In this document: in pieces, positions 7,410 to 15,832 of the stretch
How the letters are laid out: each line of letters opens with the position of its first letter
Numbering within the stretch: the first letter of the stretch is position 1
Assembly (NCBI RefSeq): GCF_004138165.1
Contig: NZ_RYFF01000024.1
Span: forward strand, 1 to 64,000
DNA length: 64,000 nucleotides
Origin: Candidatus Chloroploca sp. Khr17
Lineage (GTDB): Bacteria; Chloroflexota; Chloroflexia; Chloroflexales; Chloroflexaceae
Reading direction: 5' to 3'
Translations under genes and position numbers: made by a program
The notes under the pieces: generated by a model
The model's database searches: none
What the model was told of the DNA's origin: nothing
Seen by the model: only the letters and a program-made list of their open reading frames with translations

Positions 7410-8354
7410 ATGGCAAAGCCAGATATTCTCATTGTGGGTGCGGCAGATACCGGTCGTGCGCCGATGGCGGCGGCGATGTTGCGGCGTTTGCTTGGCGAGC
7501 AGGGCTTGCCGTGGGACGTGGCCTCGACGGGGATTGTGGGGCACGATGGTTATTCGGCTGAGCCAGAGGCGCGCTCGGCGATGATGATCCTCGGGTTTGA
7601 TCTAGAGGCTCATCGTGCGCGTTCACTCACGCCTGAACTGGTGGTGCAGGCACAGGTGTTACTGGCGATTGATAGCGGCATTGCCCGTGTGGTGCGGATG
7701 CGCTTTCCTGATGCGGTGACGGTTAGTCTGGGTGAACTGGCCGGTCGGGCGCGCGATATCCCTGACCCTTTTCGCATGCAGGTCGGGGCCTGGGTGCAAT
7801 ATGGTAATGAAATTGTAATGTTGTTACGGGCTGGCATGATGCGTCTGTGCCAACTTGTTGACCCTGCCTTGTCGTCGGACACCGGGGCGGGCTCTTCGCT
7901 TGAACCTGCGGCTGCGCCGTCTGGAGAAGCAAGCGAGCCCGATCCGTCTCGCCTTGACCTGGAAGTGCGCGGCGTTGCGTTGCCTGCGACCGCTCTCTCA
8001 ATGGCACTGCCGCACGAACGGCGTGAGCCTTTGCCGCCGATGGAACAAGCGACGCTTTTGGTGCAACGAGCCGAGCGCATCTTGCTGCTCATCGCCGAAG
8101 TGCCTGATGTGATCATCTGGGCGGCGGCGCGTCACCATCTGCTGGCCGATCTGGGCGAGCTCGAGCAAACTGCACCTCTTGACGGCTTTGGGCGCGCTTA
8201 CCTGGCGTTGGTACGGGCAATGCTGGTGCTGGCAAACGCTCTCCCGACGCCTGATCAGGCGCACCTGTTGCTCAAGGCGTTTGCCCGGCTCGCTGCGCCG
8301 CTTACGGCAACAGATGTGACCGCTGCTTCGGCGATGTTGGGGCACTTTCAGTAA
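7410..8354 (+). CDS. Low-molecular-weight protein phosphatase-like protein lacking the catalytic Cys
   Basis: A 314-residue protein. The first ~150 residues follow the LMW protein-tyrosine phosphatase / arsenate reductase fold: a hydrophobic beta strand PDILIVG, then GAADTGRAP where active enzymes have C-x5-R-S-P, and later DIPDPF, the DP general-acid loop. The loop Arg and the DPF aspartate are kept, but the nucleophilic Cys is replaced by Gly, so phosphatase or reductase activity is unlikely. Residues about 155-314 form a separate region, with a low-complexity linker and a largely helical, leucine- and alanine-rich end. The start at 7410 gives the usual family N-terminus and sits seven bases behind an extended -10. 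An alternative ATG at 7398 has a GAGGGGG ten bases upstream. Confidence 0.75.
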   Translation: MAKPDILIVGAADTGRAPMAAAMLRRLLGEQGLPWDVASTGIVGHDGYSAEPEARSAMMILGFDLEAHRARSLTPELVVQAQVLLAIDSGIARVVRMRFPDAVTVSLGELAGRARDIPDPFRMQVGAWVQYGNEIVMLLRAGMMRLCQLVDPALSSDTGAGSSLEPAAAPSGEASEPDPSRLDLEVRGVALPATALSMALPHERREPLPPMEQATLLVQRAERILLLIAEVPDVIIWAAARHHLLADLGELEQTAPLDGFGRAYLALVRAMLVLANALPTPDQAHLLLKAFARLAAPLTATDVTAASAMLGHFQ

Positions 8355-8411
8355 TTTGTGCTCAAAAAAACGATCATCAAAGCTGATCGTTTTTTTGAGC
8401 ACAAATTACTG
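8349..8411. terminator. Bidirectional terminator hairpin
   Basis: A perfect 28-base inverted repeat (8349-8376 and 8384-8411) with a seven-base loop. A7 and T7 tracts lie inside the stem, so each strand gives a GC-containing inner stem followed by U residues. It contains the stop codon of the phosphatase-like gene and faces the convergent TetR gene. Confidence 0.85.
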
Positions 8412-8422
8412 ACGAATGAACA

Positions 8423-9025
8423 TCAGGTTCCCTGCGGGGCGAGACCCTGGCGAAAGACGGCGACAACTGTATCGGCGAGGCGCTTGGGGTCTGGTTCGCC
8501 GCTGACGCTGATCCAGCCGATACTTGGTGAGATATTGAGCGCATTGAAGATGCGGACGACGCTAGCAACATCAATCGAGGAGGCAATTTCGCCGACAGCA
8601 ATGGCCTCTTCGATCGTGGCGACCAGGTGGGCATCAATGCGTGCCAGATAGTCTTGCGAGCGTGGATGGCGTTCCAGCAGATCAATAATCTCGGGCAGCC
8701 AGAGTTGCATCGCGCAGGTACGATGCTCGATTTGCAGGCGCACACTTGTATGGAGAAAGGTGAGGAGACGCTGCAACGGCGACGCCTCGCTCGCCGCCTC
8801 GACCTGGGCAAAGGTACGCTCCATCAGCTGCATTGCCATCGTTGCCACCAGATCCTCTTTGGTGGGGAACTGATTGTAGAGCGTCGGCTTGGAGACGCCG
8901 ACGCGTGCCGCGAGTTCCTCCATCGAGAAGGCTGCATAGCCACGCTCGGCCATCAACTGGTGTGTCGCGGCGAGAATTTCATCACGGAGCAATGCTTTAC
9001 GGCGTTCGCGTAGGGTTTGACTCAT
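8423..9025 (-). CDS. TetR/AcrR family transcriptional regulator
   Basis: A 200-residue TetR-type repressor. The N-terminal helix-turn-helix is clear: ILAATHQLMAERGYAAFSM, then ELAARVGVSKPTLYNQFPTK, about residues 15-55. The remainder is the helical ligand-binding domain. ATG 9025 is chosen over a TTG four codons upstream. It lies on the same strand as, and downstream of, the RND pump and membrane-fusion genes, separated from them by a strong hairpin. By analogy with AcrR-type regulators it likely controls that pump; the ligand is unknown. Confidence 0.9.
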   Translation of the reverse strand: MSQTLRERRKALLRDEILAATHQLMAERGYAAFSMEELAARVGVSKPTLYNQFPTKEDLVATMAMQLMERTFAQVEAASEASPLQRLLTFLHTSVRLQIEHRTCAMQLWLPEIIDLLERHPRSQDYLARIDAHLVATIEEAIAVGEIASSIDVASVVRIFNALNISPSIGWISVSGEPDPKRLADTVVAVFRQGLAPQGT

Positions 9026-9066
9026 AGATTTTCTCAATAATGAGGGCTGTCGCCCTCAAACCCCAG

Positions 9067-9119
9067 GCTTGTGCTGGCGCAAACGGCCAACGGAGTTGGC
9101 CGTTTGCGCCAGCACAAGC
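9067..9119. terminator. Perfect 25-bp hairpin, three-base loop
   Basis: Arms 9067-9091 and 9095-9119 are exact complements with loop GGA. It lies between the membrane-fusion gene and tetR, so it may end or attenuate pump transcription before the regulator. Confidence 0.8.
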
Positions 9120-9167
9120 GAGATTCTTGGGGGCCGTAGGCCCCCAAAACCCAGCCGGAGGCACTTC

Positions 9168-10730
9168 TTAGCCATCAAGTTGGATGGTGACACGGGCGCT
9201 CATGCCGGCGCGCAGCCCTGTCTGTTCATCGAGGGTGATCCGCACGGCGAAGGTACGGACATTGCCAACGACCGTCGCGGTCGGGGCGATGAAACTGACG
9301 TTGCCGGTAAAGGTTTGCCCTGGGATCGCGTCGAGCGTGACGGTGGCGGGCATGCCCTCGCGGACGCGGGCGACATCGGTATCGCTGACACTAACTTCGA
9401 CGCGCAATTCGCTGACATCAACGATCTGCACCACGGGCAAGCCCGCGCCACCGACGCTGTCACCGATTTCGACGTTGACAATGGCAATGGTGCCGTCGAA
9501 GGGGGCGCGGAGCACGGTTTTGCCGAGGTTGAGTTGGGCTGATTCGACGGCAGCGCGGGCCTGCTCAACCTGGGCGAGCGAGCCAGCCAGGGTGGCCGCG
9601 GTCGGATCGCTCGTGGCACGGGCGAGATTGGCCTGGGCAGCCGCAACACCGGCGCGGGCGGCGTCGAGCGAGCCAGCGCGCTGATCGCCGCGCAAGCGGT
9701 CGAGTGACGCACGGGCCTGGGCAACCTGGGCATCAACGGCGGCGCGTTGCTCGGCGGTGGCCCCATCGAGCAGGCGCTGCAGGCTTGCTTCGGCGTTGGC
9801 AACGCTCGCTTCGGCGGCACGGATGCCTTCGACCTCATTCTGGGTCGTCTGGTCGTAGGCGAGTTGGGCCTGGGCAAAACGCGTCTCGGCATTTTGCACC
9901 GCCCGTAGCGTCTGCTGCTCGGCGTCCAGCGCCTCTTGCGGGATCTCCAGCCCAAACTTGCTCAACTGCAACTCGGTTTCGCGATTGCGCCAGTAGATAT
10001 CTGAATAGGCTTGTTGGGCGTCACGCAGACCATTGGCGGCAATATCGAGTTGGAGTTGCGCGTTGGTCTTGGCCGCCGAGAGATTTGTCCGTTGCACTTC
10101 AAGATTCGCACGGGCCTGGGCGACGCCTGCTTCGGCCTGCTGGAGATCGGGGGTGCGTGGGCCGGCGGCTACTTCGGCCTGGCGGGCGAGCGCACTGGCA
10201 AGCGCAGCCTCGGCAGCGGCGATATCTTCGGACGTAACGCTCCCAGTAGTCTGGCGCAGCCCTGCCTGGGCCTGCGCAACCTGGGCGCGGGCAGCGGCGA
10301 CCTCTTCAGGGGTAGCCCCTTCAACGAGGCGCTCGTAGCCGGCCTGGGCCTGGGCCAGCCCAGCTTCGGCCTGGCGCAAGGCTAGTTCAAGCTCGGAGAC
10401 ATCAAGCCGGATCAGTTCTTGGCCTTCACGGACGCTCATACCCTCTTCGACCATCACCTCGGCGACGGTACCTGGCACCCGGAAGAGGAGCGACGCGCTT
10501 CGTTTCGGGGCGATTTCGCCCGACGCAGTCACGCCGAGCGCGAGCAGCGGTGCGGCGGTCGGGGCGGCGAGCACCCCCTCGGCATCTGGTTGGGCAGGGC
10601 TACTGCCTGTCGAAGACGCGGGCAGAGCTATCGTCGGCACAGGCGTAGCTGCGCTTTCGGGCTGTGCCGTAGTGGCACAGCCAGCGAGCAGCGCGGCTGC
10701 CATCCCACTCAAGACAAGTTTGCGTAACAC
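9168..10730 (-). CDS. RND efflux membrane-fusion lipoprotein (HlyD/AcrA family)
   Basis: A 520-residue periplasmic-adaptor type protein. A lipobox, AALLAGC, lies within the first 20 residues. The GTG at 10730 is chosen because AAGGAG lies eight bases upstream, whereas the GTG at 10739 is directly on it. A lipoyl half-domain (GTVAEVMVEEGMSVREGQELI) is followed by a very long coiled-coil hairpin with repeated LAQAQAGYERL-type heptads (about 110-370), the second lipoyl half (VLRAPFDGTIAIVN), and a beta-barrel region. The coiled coil is longer than in AcrA. It follows the RND pump gene in the same operon. In a Gram-negative cell it would bridge to an outer-membrane channel; none is encoded here. 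Confidence 0.9.
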   Translation of the reverse strand: MLRKLVLSGMAAALLAGCATTAQPESAATPVPTIALPASSTGSSPAQPDAEGVLAAPTAAPLLALGVTASGEIAPKRSASLLFRVPGTVAEVMVEEGMSVREGQELIRLDVSELELALRQAEAGLAQAQAGYERLVEGATPEEVAAARAQVAQAQAGLRQTTGSVTSEDIAAAEAALASALARQAEVAAGPRTPDLQQAEAGVAQARANLEVQRTNLSAAKTNAQLQLDIAANGLRDAQQAYSDIYWRNRETELQLSKFGLEIPQEALDAEQQTLRAVQNAETRFAQAQLAYDQTTQNEVEGIRAAEASVANAEASLQRLLDGATAEQRAAVDAQVAQARASLDRLRGDQRAGSLDAARAGVAAAQANLARATSDPTAATLAGSLAQVEQARAAVESAQLNLGKTVLRAPFDGTIAIVNVEIGDSVGGAGLPVVQIVDVSELRVEVSVSDTDVARVREGMPATVTLDAIPGQTFTGNVSFIAPTATVVGNVRTFAVRITLDEQTGLRAGMSARVTIQLDG

Positions 10731-10862
10731 GAAAGACACTCCTTAATATATGTACGTTGTTAGCGCTGATATCGTGTGCTAGCGACGGGCGAAGCCCTCG
10801 CCCGTGACCATGGTGCCGCTTTGGGATGGCGCAGGGGCGGGTGCTTCGCCCCTACGTGCTCA

Positions 10863-13800
10863 TTAATCGGCTGATGATTCCGTCTGTGTTGGCATCGTTG
10901 CGGATGCCGGTGGTGTCGGAGTGATTGCGGTTGCCCCCGTGGCGACCGTTGGTTCAGGCTGGGCTTCGGGTTCACCTGCGCTGGGAAACTTGCGGATAAA
11001 CCAGTTGTTGAAGCGCGAGGTCATCCCTTCGATCAGACTGTACACCGTCGGCACGACCAGCAGGGTCAGGATCGTTGAGGTGGTCATCCCGCCGATGATG
11101 ACCCAGGCGAGGCCACTGCGGAACTCAGTGCCTTGCCCGGTACCAAAGACGTGAATGCCCATCGCGGTCGGCAGTGCGCCAGCGATTAGCGAGATAGCGG
11201 TCATCAGGATTGGGCGGAGACGGATCGCCCCGGCGAGCCGCAGCGAATCGTGTTTATTAAGGCCAAGTGCGCGGAGCTGGTTGGTAAAATCGACCAGCAG
11301 GATCGAATTCTTGACCACAAGACCAAGCAGCAAAATCAGGCCGATCATCCCGGTGATGTCGAGGTCAATGCCGATGATGCGGAGCGCCAGGAAGGCCCCG
11401 ATGAAACTGAAGGGCATGGCCATCATAATCACCAGGGGCTGGGTAAAGGAACCAAATTGCGATGCGAGCACCATATAGACAAAGAGCACCGAGAGCGCCA
11501 TCGCGAGCAAGAGCGAGTCAAATCCTTCGGTGGTTTGCTGCAGCAAGCCGACGTAGCTAACCACAACGTCATCGGGAATGCCGAGCGCATCCAGGCGCTC
11601 ATTCATCTCGTTCTGGACATCGGTGAGATTGCGGCCTTCGAGATTGGCCCCGATCAGCACCTGGTTGAGTCGATTGAAACGACGGATCGTCACCGGACTA
11701 CTCGAGACCTCGATCGTGCCGAGTGAACTGAGGGGGACGGTGCCGCTACGGGTAGGCAGACTGATCGCCCCGAGCGACTCGACCCCTGTCCGGTCTTCTT
11801 CTCGCAGCCGCACCACCACATCATAGTCCTGCCCGCCCTGACGGAGCACCGTCGCACGCTCACCATTGATCAGGGCACGTACCGAAGTGGCAATATCATC
11901 GTTGGTAACCCCAAGCTCGCCAATGCGGCCAGGATCGGCAATGAACTGCAACTCGGGCTTGCCCGTCTGGAAATTGGTATCAAGATCGACCAGGCCATCT
12001 ATCTGGCGGAACTCGTTCTCGACGGCGGCGACAACCGGTGCAATCTCGCTAATTGGACGAGGTGATTGGAGGCTGACCAGGAACTCGCGGCCGGCGACGC
12101 CGGTACTGGTGGGTTGGAAACTGGGCAGGGCAAACGAGAGACGCGGCAAAAAGGCGAGTTGCTCACGCAGGCGTTCCTGCACCGGAATTGTCGGCGTGCG
12201 ATCGACCAACTTCACAAAAAACTCGGTACGTTCGGGATTGCCCGAAAAACCGACATTTGAGATGACCGTTTCAACCGCGGGATCGGCGAGCAAGATCTGC
12301 TCGGCTTGTTGCGCGAGGCGATTTGTCTCGGCCAGGGTCGTACCGGGCCGGGCCTCGAAGCCCATCAGAAACTCGTGGGGATCCTGTTCGGGGAAGAAGG
12401 TAAACTTGAGGCCACCGGCCACCACCACACTGATCAGCAACACACCGATCGATGTGGCAACAACGATCATCCGGTTACGGGTGCTTGCCAGGGTCCAGCC
12501 GAGCAATTTGCCATAGGCTGCGCCCATGCGCCCCGGATCTTCTTTTGCCTCCTGGAGCAGGCTGCTATCGCGATCATCGTTCTCCTGTTGAAGGCGATCA
12601 ATATCGAGCCCCGGCAATGCCTCGCGGCGGGAACCGTGGGTATCGTGAGGCTTCATTTTGGTATTGGGGAAGACATTCGATGACATCATCGGGGCGAGGG
12701 TAAACGCCTCGACGAGCGAGAGCAGAATCGCCACCGCAATAACGACGCCAAAGGACTGGAACACAATGCCAGCGGTACCTTCGGCGAAGGTCACCGGCAC
12801 AAAGACCGCGACGATCGTCAGCGTCATCGCCAGCACCGAGAGGCTCACTTCAGATGTGCCTTTGGATGAAGCGATGCGGGCCGTCTCACCGCGTTCCATC
12901 CGGCGGAAGATATTTTCACGGACGACAATCGCATCGTCGATCACGAGGCCCACACATAACGAGAGGGCAAGCAGCGTGATGAGGTTAATTGTCAGCCCGA
13001 AAAAGGGCATAAAGATGAAGGTACCGATGAGAATCACCGGCAGACCAATCATCGTAATGATCGTACTGCGGAGATTGCGAAAGAAGAACCAGACCACAAG
13101 GAAGGCGGCAATCGAGGCGAAGATTAATTCTTCGAGGGACGAAATAACCGACGCCGTCACCGCCTCGGAATCATCTTGTGGAATTGTATAGATAAGATCC
13201 GAGCGCGTACGAAAAAGATCCTCAACGGCTGCACGAACATTTTCAGCAACGGTTACGGTATTGCTCCCCGACTGCTTGCGGACACTGAGGATGATCGCAT
13301 CATCGCCATCGAGGCGCGAAAAGCGCGTCACCTGAGCGACGCCATCTTCCACCGAAGCGACATCGCCAATGCGGAAATTGGTACCGGTAATCTGGATCCG
13401 CGCAATATCTTCGGGGGTTTGCAGCAATGACGGCGCACGGAGACTAATCGACTGATCGCCCTGCTCGATGGTACCGAGGCCAAGATTGGCATTGGCTTGT
13501 TGGAGTGAGCGGGTGATTTGCGAAGGCAGAATGCCAAACGCCTGGAGGCGGGCAAGATCCATCAGCACATTGATCTGGCGCACCTCACCGCCGCTTACCT
13601 CCACATTGCCCACACCGGGAACCCGCTGCAGGAGCGGCACAATCTCATTTTCGAGTTGAGAGCGCAAGGCAAGCGGCGACTGACCGGCGGTAGCAGCGAC
13701 CGCGATTGACATAATCGGCGCTTGATTCGGATCAAAGCGTTCAAAGACCGGTTGGCGCACATCGCGTGGCAACGACGGCAAAATCGCATTGACCTTTTCA

Positions 13801-14168
13801 CGGACATTCTGATCAATCTCATTAATATCCGTCCCGGCTTCAAACTCCAGCACAACAAAACCGAAACCTTCACTCGAGTTCGAGGTCAGGTCACGAAGAC
13901 CGGCCAGCGTATTGACGGCATCTTCAATTGGGCGAATCACCTGATCGGCGACACTCTCGGGGCCGGCGCCGGGGTAGTTTACCGACACCACAAAGACAGG
14001 CACATCAATATCGGGCAGCAGATTGACCGGAGTCGTACGGAACGAGAGAATGCCAAACGTCATAATCGCCAGCATCACCATCGTGATAAAGACTGGCTGG
14101 CGGATTGAGACATCCGAGACCCAGAGGCCGTTCAACTTTTCTTTTTGGCGTTGGGGCGTAGCCATCAA
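10863..14168 (-). CDS. RND-family efflux pump (AcrB/HAE1 type)
   Basis: A protein of 1101 residues, the usual size of hydrophobic/amphiphilic RND exporters. The first transmembrane helix begins after SIRQPVFITMVMLA, and the porter domain contains GAGPESVADQVIRPIEDAV. The proton relay is intact: Asp-Asp in LCVGLVIDDAIVV (about residue 410) and Lys in GLVVKNSILLVDF. A ~50-residue hydrophilic insertion lies between TM6 and TM7. The C-terminus carries a Pro/Thr-rich tail. GAGGAGG lies just before the ATG. Operon with the membrane-fusion lipoprotein downstream, and probably with the TetR gene beyond. The substrate is not predictable. Confidence 0.93.
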   Translation of the reverse strand: MMATPQRQKEKLNGLWVSDVSIRQPVFITMVMLAIMTFGILSFRTTPVNLLPDIDVPVFVVSVNYPGAGPESVADQVIRPIEDAVNTLAGLRDLTSNSSEGFGFVVLEFEAGTDINEIDQNVREKVNAILPSLPRDVRQPVFERFDPNQAPIMSIAVAATAGQSPLALRSQLENEIVPLLQRVPGVGNVEVSGGEVRQINVLMDLARLQAFGILPSQITRSLQQANANLGLGTIEQGDQSISLRAPSLLQTPEDIARIQITGTNFRIGDVASVEDGVAQVTRFSRLDGDDAIILSVRKQSGSNTVTVAENVRAAVEDLFRTRSDLIYTIPQDDSEAVTASVISSLEELIFASIAAFLVVWFFFRNLRSTIITMIGLPVILIGTFIFMPFFGLTINLITLLALSLCVGLVIDDAIVVRENIFRRMERGETARIASSKGTSEVSLSVLAMTLTIVAVFVPVTFAEGTAGIVFQSFGVVIAVAILLSLVEAFTLAPMMSSNVFPNTKMKPHDTHGSRREALPGLDIDRLQQENDDRDSSLLQEAKEDPGRMGAAYGKLLGWTLASTRNRMIVVATSIGVLLISVVVAGGLKFTFFPEQDPHEFLMGFEARPGTTLAETNRLAQQAEQILLADPAVETVISNVGFSGNPERTEFFVKLVDRTPTIPVQERLREQLAFLPRLSFALPSFQPTSTGVAGREFLVSLQSPRPISEIAPVVAAVENEFRQIDGLVDLDTNFQTGKPELQFIADPGRIGELGVTNDDIATSVRALINGERATVLRQGGQDYDVVVRLREEDRTGVESLGAISLPTRSGTVPLSSLGTIEVSSSPVTIRRFNRLNQVLIGANLEGRNLTDVQNEMNERLDALGIPDDVVVSYVGLLQQTTEGFDSLLLAMALSVLFVYMVLASQFGSFTQPLVIMMAMPFSFIGAFLALRIIGIDLDITGMIGLILLLGLVVKNSILLVDFTNQLRALGLNKHDSLRLAGAIRLRPILMTAISLIAGALPTAMGIHVFGTGQGTEFRSGLAWVIIGGMTTSTILTLLVVPTVYSLIEGMTSRFNNWFIRKFPSAGEPEAQPEPTVATGATAITPTPPASATMPTQTESSAD

Positions 14169-14297
14169 GCCTCCTCAATTGAGGGTTATAAGCACACAGC
14201 GCATTGCACTGCACATGGCTCATGCACACAACTTGCACGAGCTTTGTCTTTACTGTACCGTAAAGTCTTTGAACGCGCAAGTAGGAAATGTCGAACA

Positions 14298-14360
14298 ATT
14301 ATGGGTAGGTTGAGGCCCCCAGACAGCAAAGTTGTCTGGGGGCCTCAGCCTACCCATAAT
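14298..14360. terminator. 28-bp hairpin between carrier gene and RND operon
   Basis: Arms 14298-14325 and 14333-14360 match except for one G-T position; seven-base loop. It lies beyond the carrier stop and upstream of the RND promoter region, so it would separate the two units. Confidence 0.75.
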
Positions 14361-14385
14361 CTTAGCCGTGGCAGGGCGACCGCCC

Positions 14386-15387
14386 CTACGGGGTGGTTGG
14401 CACGAGAACGGCAGCTTCGTCAGCGCCAAAAATCCGATCGGTAAACTTGACATACCAGGCGGCCGACTGCACCTGAATGACATAGGCCAGGGCGATGATC
14501 AAGGCAATCTCGGAGCCTGCAGGGCCAAAAGCAGTCATTGCTACGGCGAGGGCAATTGACAGGTTGCGCATCACACTGCCGTAGACCAGGGCGATTGCAT
14601 CTTTGCGAGTAAAAAAGAAGCGCCCAATCAGCGTACTGATGAGGAAATTCAGCCCATAGAGCAAAAGTAGGGGCAGGAAGAGGCGCAACAGCAAGAGAGG
14701 ATTTTCGAGGATCGTGCTTGCTTTCAATGCAATGGCGGTAAAGACAATGCCAAGCACCCCAAGCGTTGAGAGGCTAGGGAAGCGTGGCATGATCTCCTTC
14801 TGGCAGCGCTTTGCGCCAAACTGCTTGATGAGCACCCGTTGTGTTGCATAGCCAGCCACCATCGGCAAGAAGACGATCAACATAATCTGGCTAAAGATAG
14901 ACGTTATCGGCACGTCAACAATGGTACCCATCAGCAACTTGAGATAGAGTGGGGTCGCAATTGAGCCGATGACAAGGCCGACCACGGTCATCTTGACTGC
15001 TGCAGGAACATTGCCCCGCGCAAAACCTGTCCACGAGATCGTCATCCCTGAGGTTGGCAAGAGCGCCGTCAGCAGCAGGCCCATCACGATGAAAGGCCGA
15101 TCAGGAAAGAACCATTGCCCGATGGCAAAACCAAGAAAAGGCAGCACGGCAAAATTGAGCCCTTGCGTGACCAGTTGCAACCTGGTATCCCCGCCGGTGA
15201 GCACTTCACGCACATTGAGCGTGACCATCATCGGGTAGACCATCAGGAACGTCAGGGGCATAATCGCGCTGCGTAACGCGGTTGCATCAAAGACCCCCCC
15301 ATAGAGCAACCCTAAACCCATCGTAAGAGGGATGCTCCAGACCAAGCGCTTTTGAAGAAAGGCCAGCACATTCCACACCGCCTGCAT
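14386..15387 (-). CDS. BASS/ACR3-type transporter (bile acid:Na+ symporter superfamily)
   Basis: A 333-residue membrane protein with about ten hydrophobic helices. The sequence LLPTSGMTISWTGFARGN resembles the arsenite-permease / bile-acid symporter core, and MRNLSIALAVAMTAFGPAG matches the second unwound helix of the fold. The start at 15387 is chosen for GGAAGGA at seven bases. An arsenite exporter of the ACR3 class usually has a Cys in helix 4, which I do not see here; the substrate may instead be an organic anion. No ars genes are adjacent. Confidence 0.8.
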   Translation of the reverse strand: MQAVWNVLAFLQKRLVWSIPLTMGLGLLYGGVFDATALRSAIMPLTFLMVYPMMVTLNVREVLTGGDTRLQLVTQGLNFAVLPFLGFAIGQWFFPDRPFIVMGLLLTALLPTSGMTISWTGFARGNVPAAVKMTVVGLVIGSIATPLYLKLLMGTIVDVPITSIFSQIMLIVFLPMVAGYATQRVLIKQFGAKRCQKEIMPRFPSLSTLGVLGIVFTAIALKASTILENPLLLLRLFLPLLLLYGLNFLISTLIGRFFFTRKDAIALVYGSVMRNLSIALAVAMTAFGPAGSEIALIIALAYVIQVQSAAWYVKFTDRIFGADEAAVLVPTTP

Positions 15388-15832
15388 GATCTGTTCCTTC
15401 CCATTATCAACCCAAGTAAGACCCAATTACGCTTCAAGGTGCTGCATTGCCATCCTGAGCGCCGCGAAACAGCTCTGCCGTCAGGATGCCTGAGACCCTT
15501 CGTAGCAGTTGTTACGCTAGGGCGCTTGCAGCTTCCATAGAAGCTGCAAGCGCCCTACTTTATACGCATGATTGATTTGCAGCACCATACACCCCCCTAT
15601 TTGATGCTTTAGGAGGATGTATGGTTACAAAACAGATTTAACAGACCTATAAGGCCTGGTTTAGCGAATTAATTTCTTGAAAACCATCGAGCTGACGTTG
15701 CATCAGCCCTCCTTGCACGCTTCATGCGTATCGACAGACAGAATCGGGTATGGTATAGTCTTTTCTATTTGATGCCGCCTGCGGCGCACCTGAAGCCCGG
15801 CGCTGGGCATGACGCATGACACGAGAGTAGCT
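15388..15832. other. Divergent intergenic region with hairpin, mini-ORF and promoter
   Basis: Contains a 17-bp perfect hairpin (15518-15534 / 15541-15557), a seven-codon reading frame MVTKQI with AGGAGG five bases upstream of ATG 15621 (stop 15639-15641), and the pnuC promoter. Nothing else recognised. Confidence 0.6.
15731..15759 (+). promoter_or_regulatory. Promoter of pnuC-nadR
   Basis: TCGACA (15731-15736), 17-base spacer, TATAGT (15754-15759), preceded by TGG as an extended -10. Confidence 0.6.

Noticed and set aside
14386-15387. Definite ACR3 arsenite exporter
   Set aside because: The fold fits but no helix-4 cysteine and no ars neighbours were seen, so only the superfamily is called.
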